A stretch of 64,000 nt of DNA. Origin: Kushneria indalinina DSM 14324. GTDB lineage: Bacteria > Pseudomonadota > Gammaproteobacteria > Pseudomonadales > Halomonadaceae. Shown here piece by piece: positions 1 through 8,972 of this stretch (position 1 is the stretch's first letter; every line of letters starts with the position of its first letter). The stretch spans positions 434,001-498,000 of the forward strand of contig NZ_QRDJ01000008.1 in NCBI RefSeq assembly GCF_003385845.1, written 5' to 3'. Both the position numbers and the translations under genes were made by a program. The notes beneath the pieces were generated by a model that made no database searches, was not told the origin of the DNA, and worked only from the letters and a program-made list of their open reading frames with translations.

Positions 1-1
1 G

Positions 2-706
2 GGGGTGCGACTTTTGAGCTTCGGCCGGCATCCGCGCAAGCTGCGTCGCGGCGTGCATCGCGCCAATCGCTTTGCCCTGTATGTCACCGGCGAGGCCGTC
101 ACCCAGGGCTCGCTCGAGACGCGCTGGAACGCGCTGGTCACGCACGGGGTGCCGAACTATTTCGGCCCGCAGCGCTTTGGTCATCAGGGCAGCAATCTCA
201 CGCGTGCCCGAGCGCTGATGGCACGTGGCTGGAAAAAGAAGCAGGACCGTGACGGTTTCCTGCTGTCGAGCGCGCGCAGTTTCCTGTTCAATCAGGTGCT
301 GAGCGAGCGCATCGAGCAGGACAACTGGGCCAGCGGACTGGCCGGTGATGTGTTCAATCTCGAGGGCAGCGCCAGCCAGTTTGCCGGGCAGGCGCTGGAT
401 GAGCAGCTGCGAGCGCGACTGACGGCACTGGATATTCATCCCACCGGCCCGCTATGGGGGCGTGGCGAAAGCGATGTCAGCGGTGAAGCCTGCGCTCTTG
501 AGCAGGCCATCGCCGAGCACGAGCCAGTACTGGTCGAGGGCATCGAAAAGGCGGGCGCTGCGCCCATGCGCCGCGCCCTGCGGCTTTGCCTTCAGGCACC
601 GGCGCTTGAGCGTGAGGGCGAGGGTATCTGGCTGCATTTCTCTCTGGCGCGCGGTGGATTTGCCACGGCCGTGCTGCGCGAGCTGTTTCAACACCCGGCG
701 CTCTAG
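2..706 (+). CDS. truD: tRNA pseudouridine(13) synthase TruD, C-terminal part
   Basis: The gene is open at the left window edge, so only the last 235 codons are present. TruD isomerises U13 in several tRNAs. The family signature YFGPQRFG and the following HQGSNL stretch are visible near residues 55-68 of the fragment, and a basic stretch (RGWKKKQDRDGF) with a long helix follows, as in the TruD insertion domain. The catalytic aspartate motif lies in the missing N-terminal half and cannot be checked. It ends 70 bases before surE, the same gene order as in E. coli and many gammaproteobacteria (truD-surE), so the two are probably co-transcribed. Confidence 0.93.
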   Translation, partial: GVRLLSFGRHPRKLRRGVHRANRFALYVTGEAVTQGSLETRWNALVTHGVPNYFGPQRFGHQGSNLTRARALMARGWKKKQDRDGFLLSSARSFLFNQVLSERIEQDNWASGLAGDVFNLEGSASQFAGQALDEQLRARLTALDIHPTGPLWGRGESDVSGEACALEQAIAEHEPVLVEGIEKAGAAPMRRALRLCLQAPALEREGEGIWLHFSLARGGFATAVLRELFQHPAL

Positions 707-776
707 CGCGTCGGGACAATGGCCTGGATCGGGGTCATTTCATCCATTTTCTTACTGACATGAACAGGGACGTCCA

Positions 777-1553
777 ATGCGCAGACTGCTTCTATCCAAC
801 GATGACGGCGTTCATGCGCCGGGGCTCAGGGCGCTGCATGACGCGCTGGTGGATCAGGCCAGACTGCGGGTCATTGCTCCGGACCGCGACCGCAGCGGAG
901 CGAGCAACTCGCTGACGCTGTCCTATCCGCTGTCGCTGACGCCGCTGGACAGCGGGTTTTACAGCGTGGATGGCACACCGGCGGACTGTGTCTATCTCGG
1001 GGTGAGCGATATCTTCGATGAGACGGTGGATATGGTGATTTCCGGTATCAATCACGGCGCCAATCTGGGCGACGATGTGCTCTATTCCGGCACCGTTGCC
1101 GCCGCGATGGAAGGCCGCTCGCTGGGGCTTTCCGCCATTGCCATGTCGCTGGCGGGTCATCAGTATTTTGAGACAGCCGGCCGCGTGGCCGCAACGCTTG
1201 TCAGTGCGGTCGAGCAGCTGGCCCTGCCGCCTCGCAGCCTTTTGAACGTCAACGTGCCGGATGTGCCCTGGGAAGAACTCAAGGGGTTTCGGGTGACCCG
1301 ACAGGGCCAGCGTGGCCAGGGCAGCCAGCCGCTGCGTCTGCAGGATCCGCGGGGGCGTACCCGCTACTGGATTGCGGCCTCCGGTGCCAGCGCCGATATG
1401 GGCGAGGACACCGATTTCGCCGCCATCGAGGCCGGTTATGTGTCGATTACACCGTTGCAGACGGATCTTACCCGTCACGCCTCGATCAGCGATGTCCACG
1501 GCTGGCTTGAGGCGCTGACCAGTCAGCGCCACCAGTCCGGGGACCTGCTCTGA
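777..1553 (+). CDS. surE: 5'/3'-nucleotidase SurE
   Basis: 258-residue metal-dependent nucleoside monophosphate phosphatase, also active on 3'-nucleotides and short polyphosphates in the family. The metal-site residues are all visible: D9 and D10 in [13 protein letters not shown]40 in [10 protein letters not shown] and N92 in [14 protein letters not shown]. The [12 protein letters not shown] stretch near residue 64 is also typical. Length matches the family (about 250). The ATG at 777 follows an AGGGA ribosome site. It lies between truD and the DUF368 gene in the rpoS locus. The start and the whole catalytic core look intact. Confidence 0.96.
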   Translation: MRRLLLSNDDGVHAPGLRALHDALVDQARLRVIAPDRDRSGASNSLTLSYPLSLTPLDSGFYSVDGTPADCVYLGVSDIFDETVDMVISGINHGANLGDDVLYSGTVAAAMEGRSLGLSAIAMSLAGHQYFETAGRVAATLVSAVEQLALPPRSLLNVNVPDVPWEELKGFRVTRQGQRGQGSQPLRLQDPRGRTRYWIAASGASADMGEDTDFAAIEAGYVSITPLQTDLTRHASISDVHGWLEALTSQRHQSGDLL

Positions 1554-1720
1554 TCCACCCCTGGTGAACACCCCGGGGCAGACAGCTGCAAGGGGCGATG
1601 CGATACTCGCGCCCCTCGAATTGACAGGGATATGACAGGCACCGACTCCGGGTCAGTGCCGTTTCCCTGCAAGCATCCCGCGTCGGTCTTTGTACCGCCC
1701 ATTTATCTGGAGTAGAACAA

Positions 1721-2686
1721 GTGAAAAGGCATGTAACGCTTTTTCTGAAAGGCATGGGCATGGGGGCTGCGGATTCCGTGCCCGGTGTGTCCGGCGGTAC
1801 CATCGCGTTTGTGACGGGCATCTATGAAGAGCTGATCGAAACCATTCGCCGGTTTGGTCCGAGTGCCATCGGCGCGCTGCGCGAAAACGGTCTGAAAGGG
1901 CTGATCGTCCATCTCAATCTGGGCTTTCTGATCCCGCTGCTGGCCGGTGTGGCCGCCAGCGTACTGAGTCTGGCGCATGTAGTGAGCTATTTGCTGGAAC
2001 ACCAGACCCTGCTGCTCAATGCCTTCTTTTTCGGGCTGGTGGTCGCCTCGGCGATCGTGGTAGCACGGCGGCTGGATCGCTGGCGACTGGTGTTTCTGGT
2101 GCCGCTGGCACTGGGCGCGCTGCTGGCCCACTTTCTACCGGCGCTGCTGCCCAGCGGCGGCGGCGCGCTGATGCTGTTCGTGGCAGGCGCCATCGCGATC
2201 AGCGCCATGCTGCTGCCCGGCGTCTCCGGCAGCTTTCTGCTGTTGACCATGGGCATGTATCACACCGTGATCGACGCCATCAAAGCGTTTGATCTTGTGA
2301 CCATGGCGCAGTTTGCGCTGGGCTGTCTACTGGGGCTTTTCACCTTTTCACGCGTGCTGTCGTGGCTTTTCAGGCATCACTACTCCACCACGCTGTATCT
2401 TCTGATCGGCTTTATTCTGGGCTCGCTGCCGGTGCTGTGGCCCTGGCGTTCGCTGGAGAGCTACACGATGTCGCCGGATGGCGAAGTGGTGCCGCTGCAG
2501 TACCAGCTGCTGTCGCCGGAAGCCTATACGGCCGTGACCGGTGAGCCCTCGCACCTGTGGATGGCGCTGGCACTGGCGCTGATTGGATTTGTGATGGTAG
2601 TGGCCGTGGGAGAGCGCTCCGGTGCGGCCTCATCACGGATATCGACAGACAGTCAATCAATGTCAAAGGAGCACGACAGGACATGA
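1721..2686 (+). CDS. DUF368 membrane protein (PopT-type polyprenyl-phosphate transporter)
   Basis: 321-residue integral membrane protein with the DUF368 signature GAADSVPGVSGGTIAF at residues 16-31 and a second copy of the motif, LLPGVSGSFLLL, around residue 166. That pattern suggests an internal duplication. Members of this family have been reported to recycle undecaprenyl phosphate to the cytoplasmic side of the membrane, supporting wall and surface glycan synthesis, in some bacteria mainly at alkaline pH and high sodium. The role here is inferred from the family. The start is GTG, preceded by CTGGAG. The stop overlaps the nlpD start (ATGA), so the two are translationally coupled. It occupies the position held by pcm in the E. 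coli surE-pcm-nlpD-rpoS locus. Confidence 0.85.
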   Translation: MKRHVTLFLKGMGMGAADSVPGVSGGTIAFVTGIYEELIETIRRFGPSAIGALRENGLKGLIVHLNLGFLIPLLAGVAASVLSLAHVVSYLLEHQTLLLNAFFFGLVVASAIVVARRLDRWRLVFLVPLALGALLAHFLPALLPSGGGALMLFVAGAIAISAMLLPGVSGSFLLLTMGMYHTVIDAIKAFDLVTMAQFALGCLLGLFTFSRVLSWLFRHHYSTTLYLLIGFILGSLPVLWPWRSLESYTMSPDGEVVPLQYQLLSPEAYTAVTGEPSHLWMALALALIGFVMVVAVGERSGAASSRISTDSQSMSKEHDRT

Positions 2687-3783
2687 TTCGATTTCATCCG
2701 CGCATGCGCCAGGTCACGCTGGGCAGCAGCGTTGTACTCATGGCGGTTCTGGGAGGCTGTGCCCAGATCAACAATCCTCCTGCCGTGGAGGATGCCTCGT
2801 TCAATCAGAGCTCGATGGCCAACGGGATCTATCACGTCCAGCGTGGCGATACGATCTACTCGATCGGCTGGAAAACGGGCATTGATTTTCGTCGGCTGGC
2901 GTCACTGAACAATCTCGAGCCGCCCTATGGCCTCGAGCCCGGCCAGGCGCTGCGGCTTAACGACGGCGTTAGTGCGCCCTCGGGCCCGGCATCTTCGCCG
3001 GCATCGTCCTCGGGTGGCAGTGGTACGCATGCCACCGCGCTCAGCGGTGCTCAGGGCAGCGACAGCAGCGGGAATGATGACAGCTGGCTGTCACCGGATG
3101 AGGACACCATTAATCGCAACCGCACGAGCGGTGCCGGTACAGGTGGCGGTACGCAGCAGCAGGTTTCCCAGAGCGCGATCGGGGCAGCAACGGGCGTGGG
3201 TGCCGCGGCCGGCAGCGCCGGTGGCAGCGGTAGTTCCGGAGGTGGTCAGAGCTCGGGAGGCGGCCAGAGTTCCGGCAGCGGCTCGGCGCCGTCACAGGGC
3301 AGCGATTCATCATCTACCGGCAATACCGGGACGTCGGACAATGGCGGCACGGCCGTGGCCGGCAAGACCACCAGCGAAGACCGCTCTGATCGCACCTACA
3401 CGCCTGCCAGCAATATCCAGTGGCAGTGGCCGACACAGGGCGATGTTGTCGGCAATTTCGGCGACAAGACAAATCTGACGGCCGGGATTGATATTGCTGG
3501 TCAAAAGGGGCAACCTGTCAAGTCAGCCGGCCCCGGTATTGTCGTCTACGCCGGTGATGGCGTTCGCGGCTATGGCAATCTCATCATCCTCAAGCACAAC
3601 GATCACTTCCTCAGCGCTTACGCGCATAATGACGCCCTGAACGTCAAGGAAAACGATGTTGTCCGTCAGGGAGAGACGATTGCGACCATGGGGTCGACGG
3701 ACGCCGACAGCGTCAAGCTGCATTTTGAAATACGCCAGGATGGCCAACCGAAGGATCCGATGCAGTATCTACCGGATCGCTGA
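2683..3783 (+). CDS. nlpD: NlpD-like lipoprotein, LysM plus degenerate LytM domain
   Basis: 366-residue lipoprotein that activates septal amidases (AmiC in E. coli). A signal peptide ends in a lipobox LGGC with C26 as the lipidated residue. A LysM peptidoglycan-binding domain ([13 protein letters not shown], about residues 49-92) follows, then a long Gly/Ser-rich linker and a C-terminal M23/LytM domain. The LytM domain is degenerate. The first zinc motif reads TAGIDIAG without the histidine, and the HxH motif reads KLHFEIR, so it should be an activator and not an enzyme, as in E. coli NlpD. The ATG at 2683 overlaps the DUF368 stop; the upstream extension in this frame lacks any signal. In E. 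coli the main rpoS promoter lies inside nlpD, so an rpoS promoter may be here too. Confidence 0.93.
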   Translation: MIRFHPRMRQVTLGSSVVLMAVLGGCAQINNPPAVEDASFNQSSMANGIYHVQRGDTIYSIGWKTGIDFRRLASLNNLEPPYGLEPGQALRLNDGVSAPSGPASSPASSSGGSGTHATALSGAQGSDSSGNDDSWLSPDEDTINRNRTSGAGTGGGTQQQVSQSAIGAATGVGAAAGSAGGSGSSGGGQSSGGGQSSGSGSAPSQGSDSSSTGNTGTSDNGGTAVAGKTTSEDRSDRTYTPASNIQWQWPTQGDVVGNFGDKTNLTAGIDIAGQKGQPVKSAGPGIVVYAGDGVRGYGNLIILKHNDHFLSAYAHNDALNVKENDVVRQGETIATMGSTDADSVKLHFEIRQDGQPKDPMQYLPDR

Positions 3784-3814
3784 GGCACCAGGGAGACCGC
3801 TCATCCCTATCGAT

Positions 3815-4798
3815 ATGAGCGTGGTTGAACAGGGATTGCACGACGACGTTGAAGTGGAAGAGAGCGAAAACGAACTCTCGCTTGATGATAATAATGACAA
3901 GGAAGTGGCCAACGAAGACGCGTTCGAAAAGGCCCTGAACAGGGAAGAACGCCAGCAACAGCATCAAAGTCTTGATGCCACCCAGATTTATCTCAATGAA
4001 ATTGGATTTTCGCCGCTTCTGACACCGGAAGAGGAAGTCCATTACGGCCGTCTGGCACGCCAGGGTGATCCTGCCGGGCGTCAGCGCATGATCGAATCCA
4101 ACCTGCGCCTGGTCGTCAAGATTGCGCGGCGCTATCTCAATCGTGGCCTGACCCTGCTGGATCTGATCGAGGAGGGCAACCTGGGTCTGATTCGTGCGGT
4201 GGAGAAGTTCGATCCCGAGCGCGGCTTTCGCTTCTCGACCTACGCCACCTGGTGGATTCGCCAGACCATTGAACGGGCGCTGATGAATCAGACCCGGACC
4301 ATTCGTCTGCCCATTCATGTGGTCAAGGAGCTCAACGTCTATCTGCGTGCTTCGCGCGAGCTGACGCAAAAGCTTGATCATGAGCCCACGGCCGATGATA
4401 TCGCGTCCCATCTGGACCGCCCGGTCGAGTCGGTCAAGCGGATGATGGGGCTCAATGAGCGCGTTTCCTCGGTGGACTACCCGGTCGGCAGCGAGAATGA
4501 CAAGCCGCTGCTCGACACGCTGGCCGATGAAAACGAGGCCGGTCCGGAGTCCGAGCTGGTCGACTTTGACGTCAAGGCGCATGTCGATGAGTGGCTCGGC
4601 GAGCTGACCGAAAAGCAGATGGAAGTGGTGGTACGTCGCTTCGGTCTGCGTGGTCATGAGGCGGCCACGCTGGAAGAGGTGGGCGAAGAGATCGGCCTGA
4701 CGCGCGAGCGCGTTCGCCAGATTCAGGTCGAAGCGCTCAAGAAACTGCGACGCATGCTGGAAAAGCAGGGCCTGTCGCTGGATGCCATCTTTGAGTAA
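3815..4798 (+). CDS. rpoS: RNA polymerase sigma factor RpoS
   Basis: 327-residue stationary-phase and stress sigma factor. Region 1.2/2 begins at [18 protein letters not shown], and region 2 carries the core-binding and -10 recognition block ([18 protein letters not shown], then [20 protein letters not shown]). Region 4 ends with a helix-turn-helix, [20 protein letters not shown]. An acidic N-terminal tail precedes region 1.2. Length is close to the E. coli protein (330). The ATG at 3815 is chosen because the family N terminus begins there; the ribosome site in front is weak. It lies 31 bases after nlpD and ends before a strong intrinsic terminator. Confidence 0.96.
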   Translation: MSVVEQGLHDDVEVEESENELSLDDNNDKEVANEDAFEKALNREERQQQHQSLDATQIYLNEIGFSPLLTPEEEVHYGRLARQGDPAGRQRMIESNLRLVVKIARRYLNRGLTLLDLIEEGNLGLIRAVEKFDPERGFRFSTYATWWIRQTIERALMNQTRTIRLPIHVVKELNVYLRASRELTQKLDHEPTADDIASHLDRPVESVKRMMGLNERVSSVDYPVGSENDKPLLDTLADENEAGPESELVDFDVKAHVDEWLGELTEKQMEVVVRRFGLRGHEAATLEEVGEEIGLTRERVRQIQVEALKKLRRMLEKQGLSLDAIFE

Positions 4799-4861
4799 GC
4801 CACAAAAGGCCTGATGCTGTCAGGCAACCTGTCCTCTGACCTGCGCAGAGGATGATCAAAA

Positions 4862-4889
4862 CGGCGCCAACTCTGGCGCTGTTTTTTTA
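4862..4889 (+). terminator. Intrinsic terminator after rpoS
   Basis: Inverted repeat GCGCCA (4864-4869) and TGGCGC (4874-4879) with a four-base loop, followed by a run of seven T (4882-4888). It lies 64 bases after the rpoS stop. Confidence 0.85.
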
Positions 4890-4931
4890 ATCAAATACTC
4901 TGTCATGGTAGATCAGCGGGCACTTCCCGCC

Positions 4932-4959
4932 TTTAAACATTCAGGGATGTATGTAAAAT
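4932..4959 (+). promoter_or_regulatory. Candidate promoter of the TolC-family gene
   Basis: TTTAAA (4932-4937) and TAAAAT (4954-4959) are separated by 16 bases, giving 4/6 and 5/6 matches to sigma-70 boxes. The site is about 145 bases upstream of the gene and just after the rpoS terminator. It is a sequence match only. Confidence 0.35.
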
Positions 4960-5102
4960 CCTGCAATATGCTAAGCTCGCCACCCGATGAGACAGCTGCA
5001 TTGTTATCCTGACAGTGCGCTTGATAGTGCCACAAGGTTGCCAGCCGGTCGCAAGAGGCTGACCAGAGACGGCCATAACCGTTTTAGACAGGGAATCATT
5101 TG

Positions 5103-6677
5103 ATGCGTAAGTTCAGAGTACTGCCACTGGTGCTTGCCGTCTCGCTCGCGGGCCAGGCTCAGGCCGCTGACCTGATGACCATCGCGCGCGATGCGCTGGT
5201 CAATAATGCCGATCTTGCCGCCTCAAGGGCCGGCTACAGCAGCGTGCAGGCGGGTGAGGATATCGAGCGGGGCGATCTGTTGCCTCAGGTCAGCGCCAAC
5301 GGCACCGTCACGCGCAACAATATTACCTCCGGAGGGGGAGTCGCGGGAGGTAATGGGGCCGAAGGCGGTGGCCCGGGCGGCGACAATCACTACACCGATA
5401 CTTCAGTGCAGGTGCAGGCCACCCAGGCCCTGTTTGATGCCACCAACTGGTATCAGCTGGAAGCCTCGAAGCGCCAGACCGCTCAGGAAGCCCTGAACCT
5501 GCGCGCGGATCGCCAGCAGCTTCTCTATAACGTGGCTCAGGCCTATTTCGATGTGCTGCGCGCCAAGGAGCAGCTCGATACCCTGCGCGCCGAAGAACAG
5601 GCCGTTGACCGCCAGCTCGAGCAGGTTCGCCAGCAGTTTGATGTCGGCATCGTGGCCGCCACCGATGTCTATGAAGCTCAGGCCTCCTATGACCTGACCC
5701 GCTCGCAGCGTATTTCCCAGGAAAGCACGCTGCAGGTCAATTTCGAAGCGCTCGAGCAGCTGACCGGCAAGCAGTATCCCAGTATCGATGGTCTGGCCGA
5801 CGATATGCCCATCGAGCGTCCGACGCCTGCCAGTCAGCAGGCGTGGGTGGAGATGGCCTCCAGCCAGAATCTGGATCTGCTGGCCGCTCGCGCTGGTGTT
5901 GATGTGGCACGCGCCAACCTCGACACCTCGCGTGCCGGCCATTTGCCGGTACTGTCTGCCTTCGCCAACTATCAGTACGGCGACAGCAGTCGGGACAATC
6001 TGCGCGGGCACAACGAGCAGAATCAGCTCGGGCTGGAAGCGACCATTCCCATCTATACCGGTGGTTCGACCAGCGCCCAGGTACGCCAGAGCACCTTCTC
6101 GCTGGAACAGACCCAGTACCAGCAGGAGTCCCAGCTGCGTACGGCCGTTCAGCAGGTACGCTCCTACTACGCCCAGGCGCTTAACAACGTCTTGAGCGTA
6201 CAGGCGCAGCAGCGCTCCATCGAGTCCAACCGCAGCGCACTGGAAGCCACGCGCAACGGCTATGAAGTCGGGACGCGTAACATCGTCGATGTCCTGCAGG
6301 CTCAGCAGAATCTCTTTACTGCCATCTCCAACTACGCCGATGCGCGTTATGATTATGTGCTCAACATGCTGAGCCTGCGCCAGGAGGCCGGTATTCTGGA
6401 TGTCGACACGCTGGAAGTCCTCAACAGCTGGCTGCGTGCCGAGCAGGCCGTATCGCTGAACTTCCAGTCCCAGAGCACGACCGGCCTGGGCATCGGCGAC
6501 GACCAGCCGGATCCCGGCATGAACGGTCCCAGCCCGCTGGAGGGCAGTCAGGGACGCAGCGGCCAGCGTGAGCTGCCGCCGCCCAATCGCACCGCCATGC
6601 CGGACAACAACGATCTCAACGGACTGGGTCGTGGCGGCATGGGTGGCGGCATGCCCGGCGGCAATACCGGCTACTGA
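5103..6677 (+). CDS. TolC-family outer membrane efflux protein
   Basis: 524-residue outer-membrane channel subunit that would pair with periplasmic adaptor and inner-membrane pumps for efflux or type I secretion. A signal peptide ends in AGQAQA before ADLMTIARDAL. Two repeats of long heptad-like coiled coil (for example VAQAYFDVLRAKEQLDTLR, and VGTRNIVDVLQAQQNLF in the second half) are typical of the TolC fold. The last 65 or so residues are an unusual Pro/Gly/Asn-rich tail ending in glycine-methionine repeats, beyond the conserved barrel. The ATG at 5103 is preferred over the adjoining TTG; GGGA lies upstream. No pump genes adjoin, so this is probably the housekeeping TolC. A second, different TolC-family gene sits in the type I secretion operon at 47446-49020. 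Confidence 0.9.
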   Translation: MRKFRVLPLVLAVSLAGQAQAADLMTIARDALVNNADLAASRAGYSSVQAGEDIERGDLLPQVSANGTVTRNNITSGGGVAGGNGAEGGGPGGDNHYTDTSVQVQATQALFDATNWYQLEASKRQTAQEALNLRADRQQLLYNVAQAYFDVLRAKEQLDTLRAEEQAVDRQLEQVRQQFDVGIVAATDVYEAQASYDLTRSQRISQESTLQVNFEALEQLTGKQYPSIDGLADDMPIERPTPASQQAWVEMASSQNLDLLAARAGVDVARANLDTSRAGHLPVLSAFANYQYGDSSRDNLRGHNEQNQLGLEATIPIYTGGSTSAQVRQSTFSLEQTQYQQESQLRTAVQQVRSYYAQALNNVLSVQAQQRSIESNRSALEATRNGYEVGTRNIVDVLQAQQNLFTAISNYADARYDYVLNMLSLRQEAGILDVDTLEVLNSWLRAEQAVSLNFQSQSTTGLGIGDDQPDPGMNGPSPLEGSQGRSGQRELPPPNRTAMPDNNDLNGLGRGGMGGGMPGGNTGY

Positions 6678-6707
6678 TCTCCATTCCTTTGCACGGGGCA
6701 TGATTAC

Positions 6708-7886
6708 ATGAGGCCGCTGACGGCGCATATTGATCTGGATGCGCTGCGTCACAACTACCGTCAGGCGCGCCGCTATGCGCCTGATGCTCGCGCCATGGCC
6801 GTGCTCAAGGCCAACGCCTATGGGCATGGCAGCCTCGCCTGCGCCCATGCGCTGGCAGACCGGGCCTCGGCCATGGCGGTGGCCTGTCTTGAGGAGGGGC
6901 AGGCGCTGCGTAACAGCGGCATTCAATGCCCGATCGTGCTGCTGGAAGGCTTCTTTGAGCTCGGCGAGCTCGATACCGTCATCACCGACGGCTACTGGAG
7001 CGTGCTGCATACGCGCTGGCAGGTAGAGGCACTGCTGGACCGGCTCGAGCGCTGGCCGCAGCACCGGGTCACCGTGCTGGTCAAATGCGACAGCGGCATG
7101 CACCGGCTGGGTTTTGCCCCCGAAGAGGTTGGCGAGATCTGTCGTCTTCTGCGCTCGCATCCCGGAGTCGAGCAGACGCTGCTGATGACCCATTTTGCGA
7201 CCGCCGACACGCCTGACAGCCCGCTTTTGACGTCGCAGCTGGACACGATCACTACCCTGCAACGCCAGCTCGATCTGCCCGGCTGTTTTGCCAATTCTCC
7301 TGCGACCCTGAGCGTGCCCGCGTCCCGCCATGACTGGGTACGCCCGGGCGTCATGCTCTATGGCGTCAATCCGCTCGAGCCCGACCATGCGCTGCATGGC
7401 GAGATCGATCAGGCGTTAAAGCCTGTCATGACGCTGGAAAGCCGAATCATCGCCGTACGCGAACTGGCGGCCGGCGAGCCCATCGGCTACGGTGCGCGCC
7501 ATGTGACCCGACATCCCACCCGGGTCGGTGTGGTGGCCTGTGGCTATGGCGATGGCTATGATCGCCATGCCCGAGAAGGCACCCCGATCCTGGTCGACGG
7601 CCAGCGTGCCGCCATTGCCGGGCGTGTCTCGATGGACATGCTGACCGTGGATATCACCGGCATACCTGACGCCGATATCGGCTCACGGGTGACCCTGTGG
7701 GGGCGCGACGTCAGCGGGGCGGTGCTCAACGTCAGTGAAGTGGCGCAGTGGTGCGATACCATCGCCTATACGCTGTTGACCGGTATACTGCCGCGGGTGC
7801 CGCGCCAGTATCATCAGGTTGGCGCCCCTGATGCATTGTCAGATGATCCATTGCCGGATGCCGGTGCTACCGGCACGCCGTCCTGA
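6708..7886 (+). CDS. alr: Alanine racemase
   Basis: 392-residue PLP-dependent enzyme interconverting L- and D-alanine for peptidoglycan. K34 in AVLKANAYGHG is the cofactor lysine, and the second catalytic base (tyrosine) is in IGYGARH near residue 265. The C-terminal beta domain includes the substrate-binding GRVSMDMLTVD stretch. It is about 30 residues longer than E. coli Alr, mostly as a C-terminal tail after LPRVPRQY. Whether it serves biosynthesis (Alr) or D-alanine catabolism (DadX) cannot be told from sequence. No dadA is beside it, which favours Alr. It starts 30 bases after the TolC-family gene. Confidence 0.93.
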   Translation: MRPLTAHIDLDALRHNYRQARRYAPDARAMAVLKANAYGHGSLACAHALADRASAMAVACLEEGQALRNSGIQCPIVLLEGFFELGELDTVITDGYWSVLHTRWQVEALLDRLERWPQHRVTVLVKCDSGMHRLGFAPEEVGEICRLLRSHPGVEQTLLMTHFATADTPDSPLLTSQLDTITTLQRQLDLPGCFANSPATLSVPASRHDWVRPGVMLYGVNPLEPDHALHGEIDQALKPVMTLESRIIAVRELAAGEPIGYGARHVTRHPTRVGVVACGYGDGYDRHAREGTPILVDGQRAAIAGRVSMDMLTVDITGIPDADIGSRVTLWGRDVSGAVLNVSEVAQWCDTIAYTLLTGILPRVPRQYHQVGAPDALSDDPLPDAGATGTPS

Positions 7887-7970
7887 GCGAGGCTCGTTCC
7901 CCATCGCAGGCGCCTCGTCACCCTTGATCCCTTGTTGCGTCTGCACGCAGGAAGTTACACAGGCCGATTG

Positions 7971-8897
7971 ATGAGTAAACGCAAACGTCACGAATATCCC
8001 GAGTCCTTCGCGCACCCGCGCTACTGGCCGACCTGGTGTGCGATCGGCATGATGCGCGTGGGGGCCTTTCTGCCCTGGCGGCTCAAGCTGTGGATCGGCA
8101 CCGCCATCGGCGAGCTGGTCTGGCGCTTCGTCAAGCGCCGTCGTCACATCACCGAGACCAATCTGCGGCTGTGCTTTCCGGAGCTGGATGAGCGCGAGCT
8201 CGCCAGGCTGGTGCGCCGCACCTTTCACGCCAATGGCATCGGCATTCTGGAAACCGCCACCGGTTGGTGTCGCGATCCCGAGCACCTGCGCCATCGGGTC
8301 AGCTTCAAGGGCACCGAGCACATGGAAGCAGCGAAGGCCCAGGGCAAGGGGGTGCTGATCATCGGTATCCACTTCTCGACGCTGGATCTGGGCGGGGCGC
8401 TGCATTCACTCTTCTTTGATGCCGACGTGGTGTATCGCCCACACAACAACCCGCTGTTCGAGCGCTTCATGACGAAGGCGCGGCGTGGCATCTTCGGTGC
8501 GGCCATTGATCGTCATGATCTACGCGGCGTGGTCCGGCGCATCAAGGGTGGTCATGCGGTCTGGTACTCGCCGGATCAGGATTTCGGTCGCGATGCGAGC
8601 GTCTTCGCGCCGTTTTTCGGCATTGATGCCGCCTCGATCCGGTTGACCTCCAAGATCGCGCGCATGACCGGCGCCCCGGTGATGCCGCTGATGTTTCACC
8701 GCAATCCGGACAACCGCACCTACACGCTCGAGTACCTGCCGGCGTTGGAAAACTTCCCCAGCGGCGATGAAGTGGCCGATGCCACTCAGGTCAATGCCTT
8801 TATCGAGGCGGCCATTCGCAAGCATCCCGAGCAGTATCTCTGGCTGCATCGACGCTTCAAGACCCGCCCGGAAGGGGAAGCCTCCTTCTACAACTAG
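7971..8897 (+). CDS. lpxL: Lipid A biosynthesis lauroyl-type acyltransferase (LpxL/HtrB family)
   Basis: 308-residue inner-membrane acyltransferase that adds a secondary acyl chain to Kdo2-lipid A. The catalytic HX4D motif is H134-D139 in GIHFSTLDLG. The stretch VWYSPDQDFGRDASVF is characteristic of LpxL/LpxP. A hydrophobic N-terminal segment (about residues 22-48) would anchor it in the membrane. The ATG at 7971 gives the family N terminus; an in-frame TTG 39 bases upstream is possible but adds non-conserved residues. Acyl-chain specificity (LpxL versus LpxM or LpxP) cannot be fixed from sequence alone. It converges on ettA across a shared terminator. Confidence 0.85.
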   Translation: MSKRKRHEYPESFAHPRYWPTWCAIGMMRVGAFLPWRLKLWIGTAIGELVWRFVKRRRHITETNLRLCFPELDERELARLVRRTFHANGIGILETATGWCRDPEHLRHRVSFKGTEHMEAAKAQGKGVLIIGIHFSTLDLGGALHSLFFDADVVYRPHNNPLFERFMTKARRGIFGAAIDRHDLRGVVRRIKGGHAVWYSPDQDFGRDASVFAPFFGIDAASIRLTSKIARMTGAPVMPLMFHRNPDNRTYTLEYLPALENFPSGDEVADATQVNAFIEAAIRKHPEQYLWLHRRFKTRPEGEASFYN

Positions 8898-8916
8898 CCT
8901 GTCGAGCAACAGAATG

Positions 8917-8949
8917 AAAAAGGGCCACCCCGATGGGGTGGCCCTTTTG
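8917..8949. terminator. Bidirectional terminator between lpxL and ettA
   Basis: A perfect 14-bp stem (8918-8931 with 8935-8948) and a three-base loop, flanked by A-tract and T-tract, so it can end transcription from both converging genes. Confidence 0.9.
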
Positions 8950-8972
8950 ATGGCTGCAGGCGCCGATGAAGA

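Noticed and set aside
5403-7397. A 664-codon open frame on the minus strand across the TolC-family and alr genes
   Set aside because: It is antisense to two intact, recognisable genes and its translation is rich in low-information residues. High GC leaves long antisense frames open.
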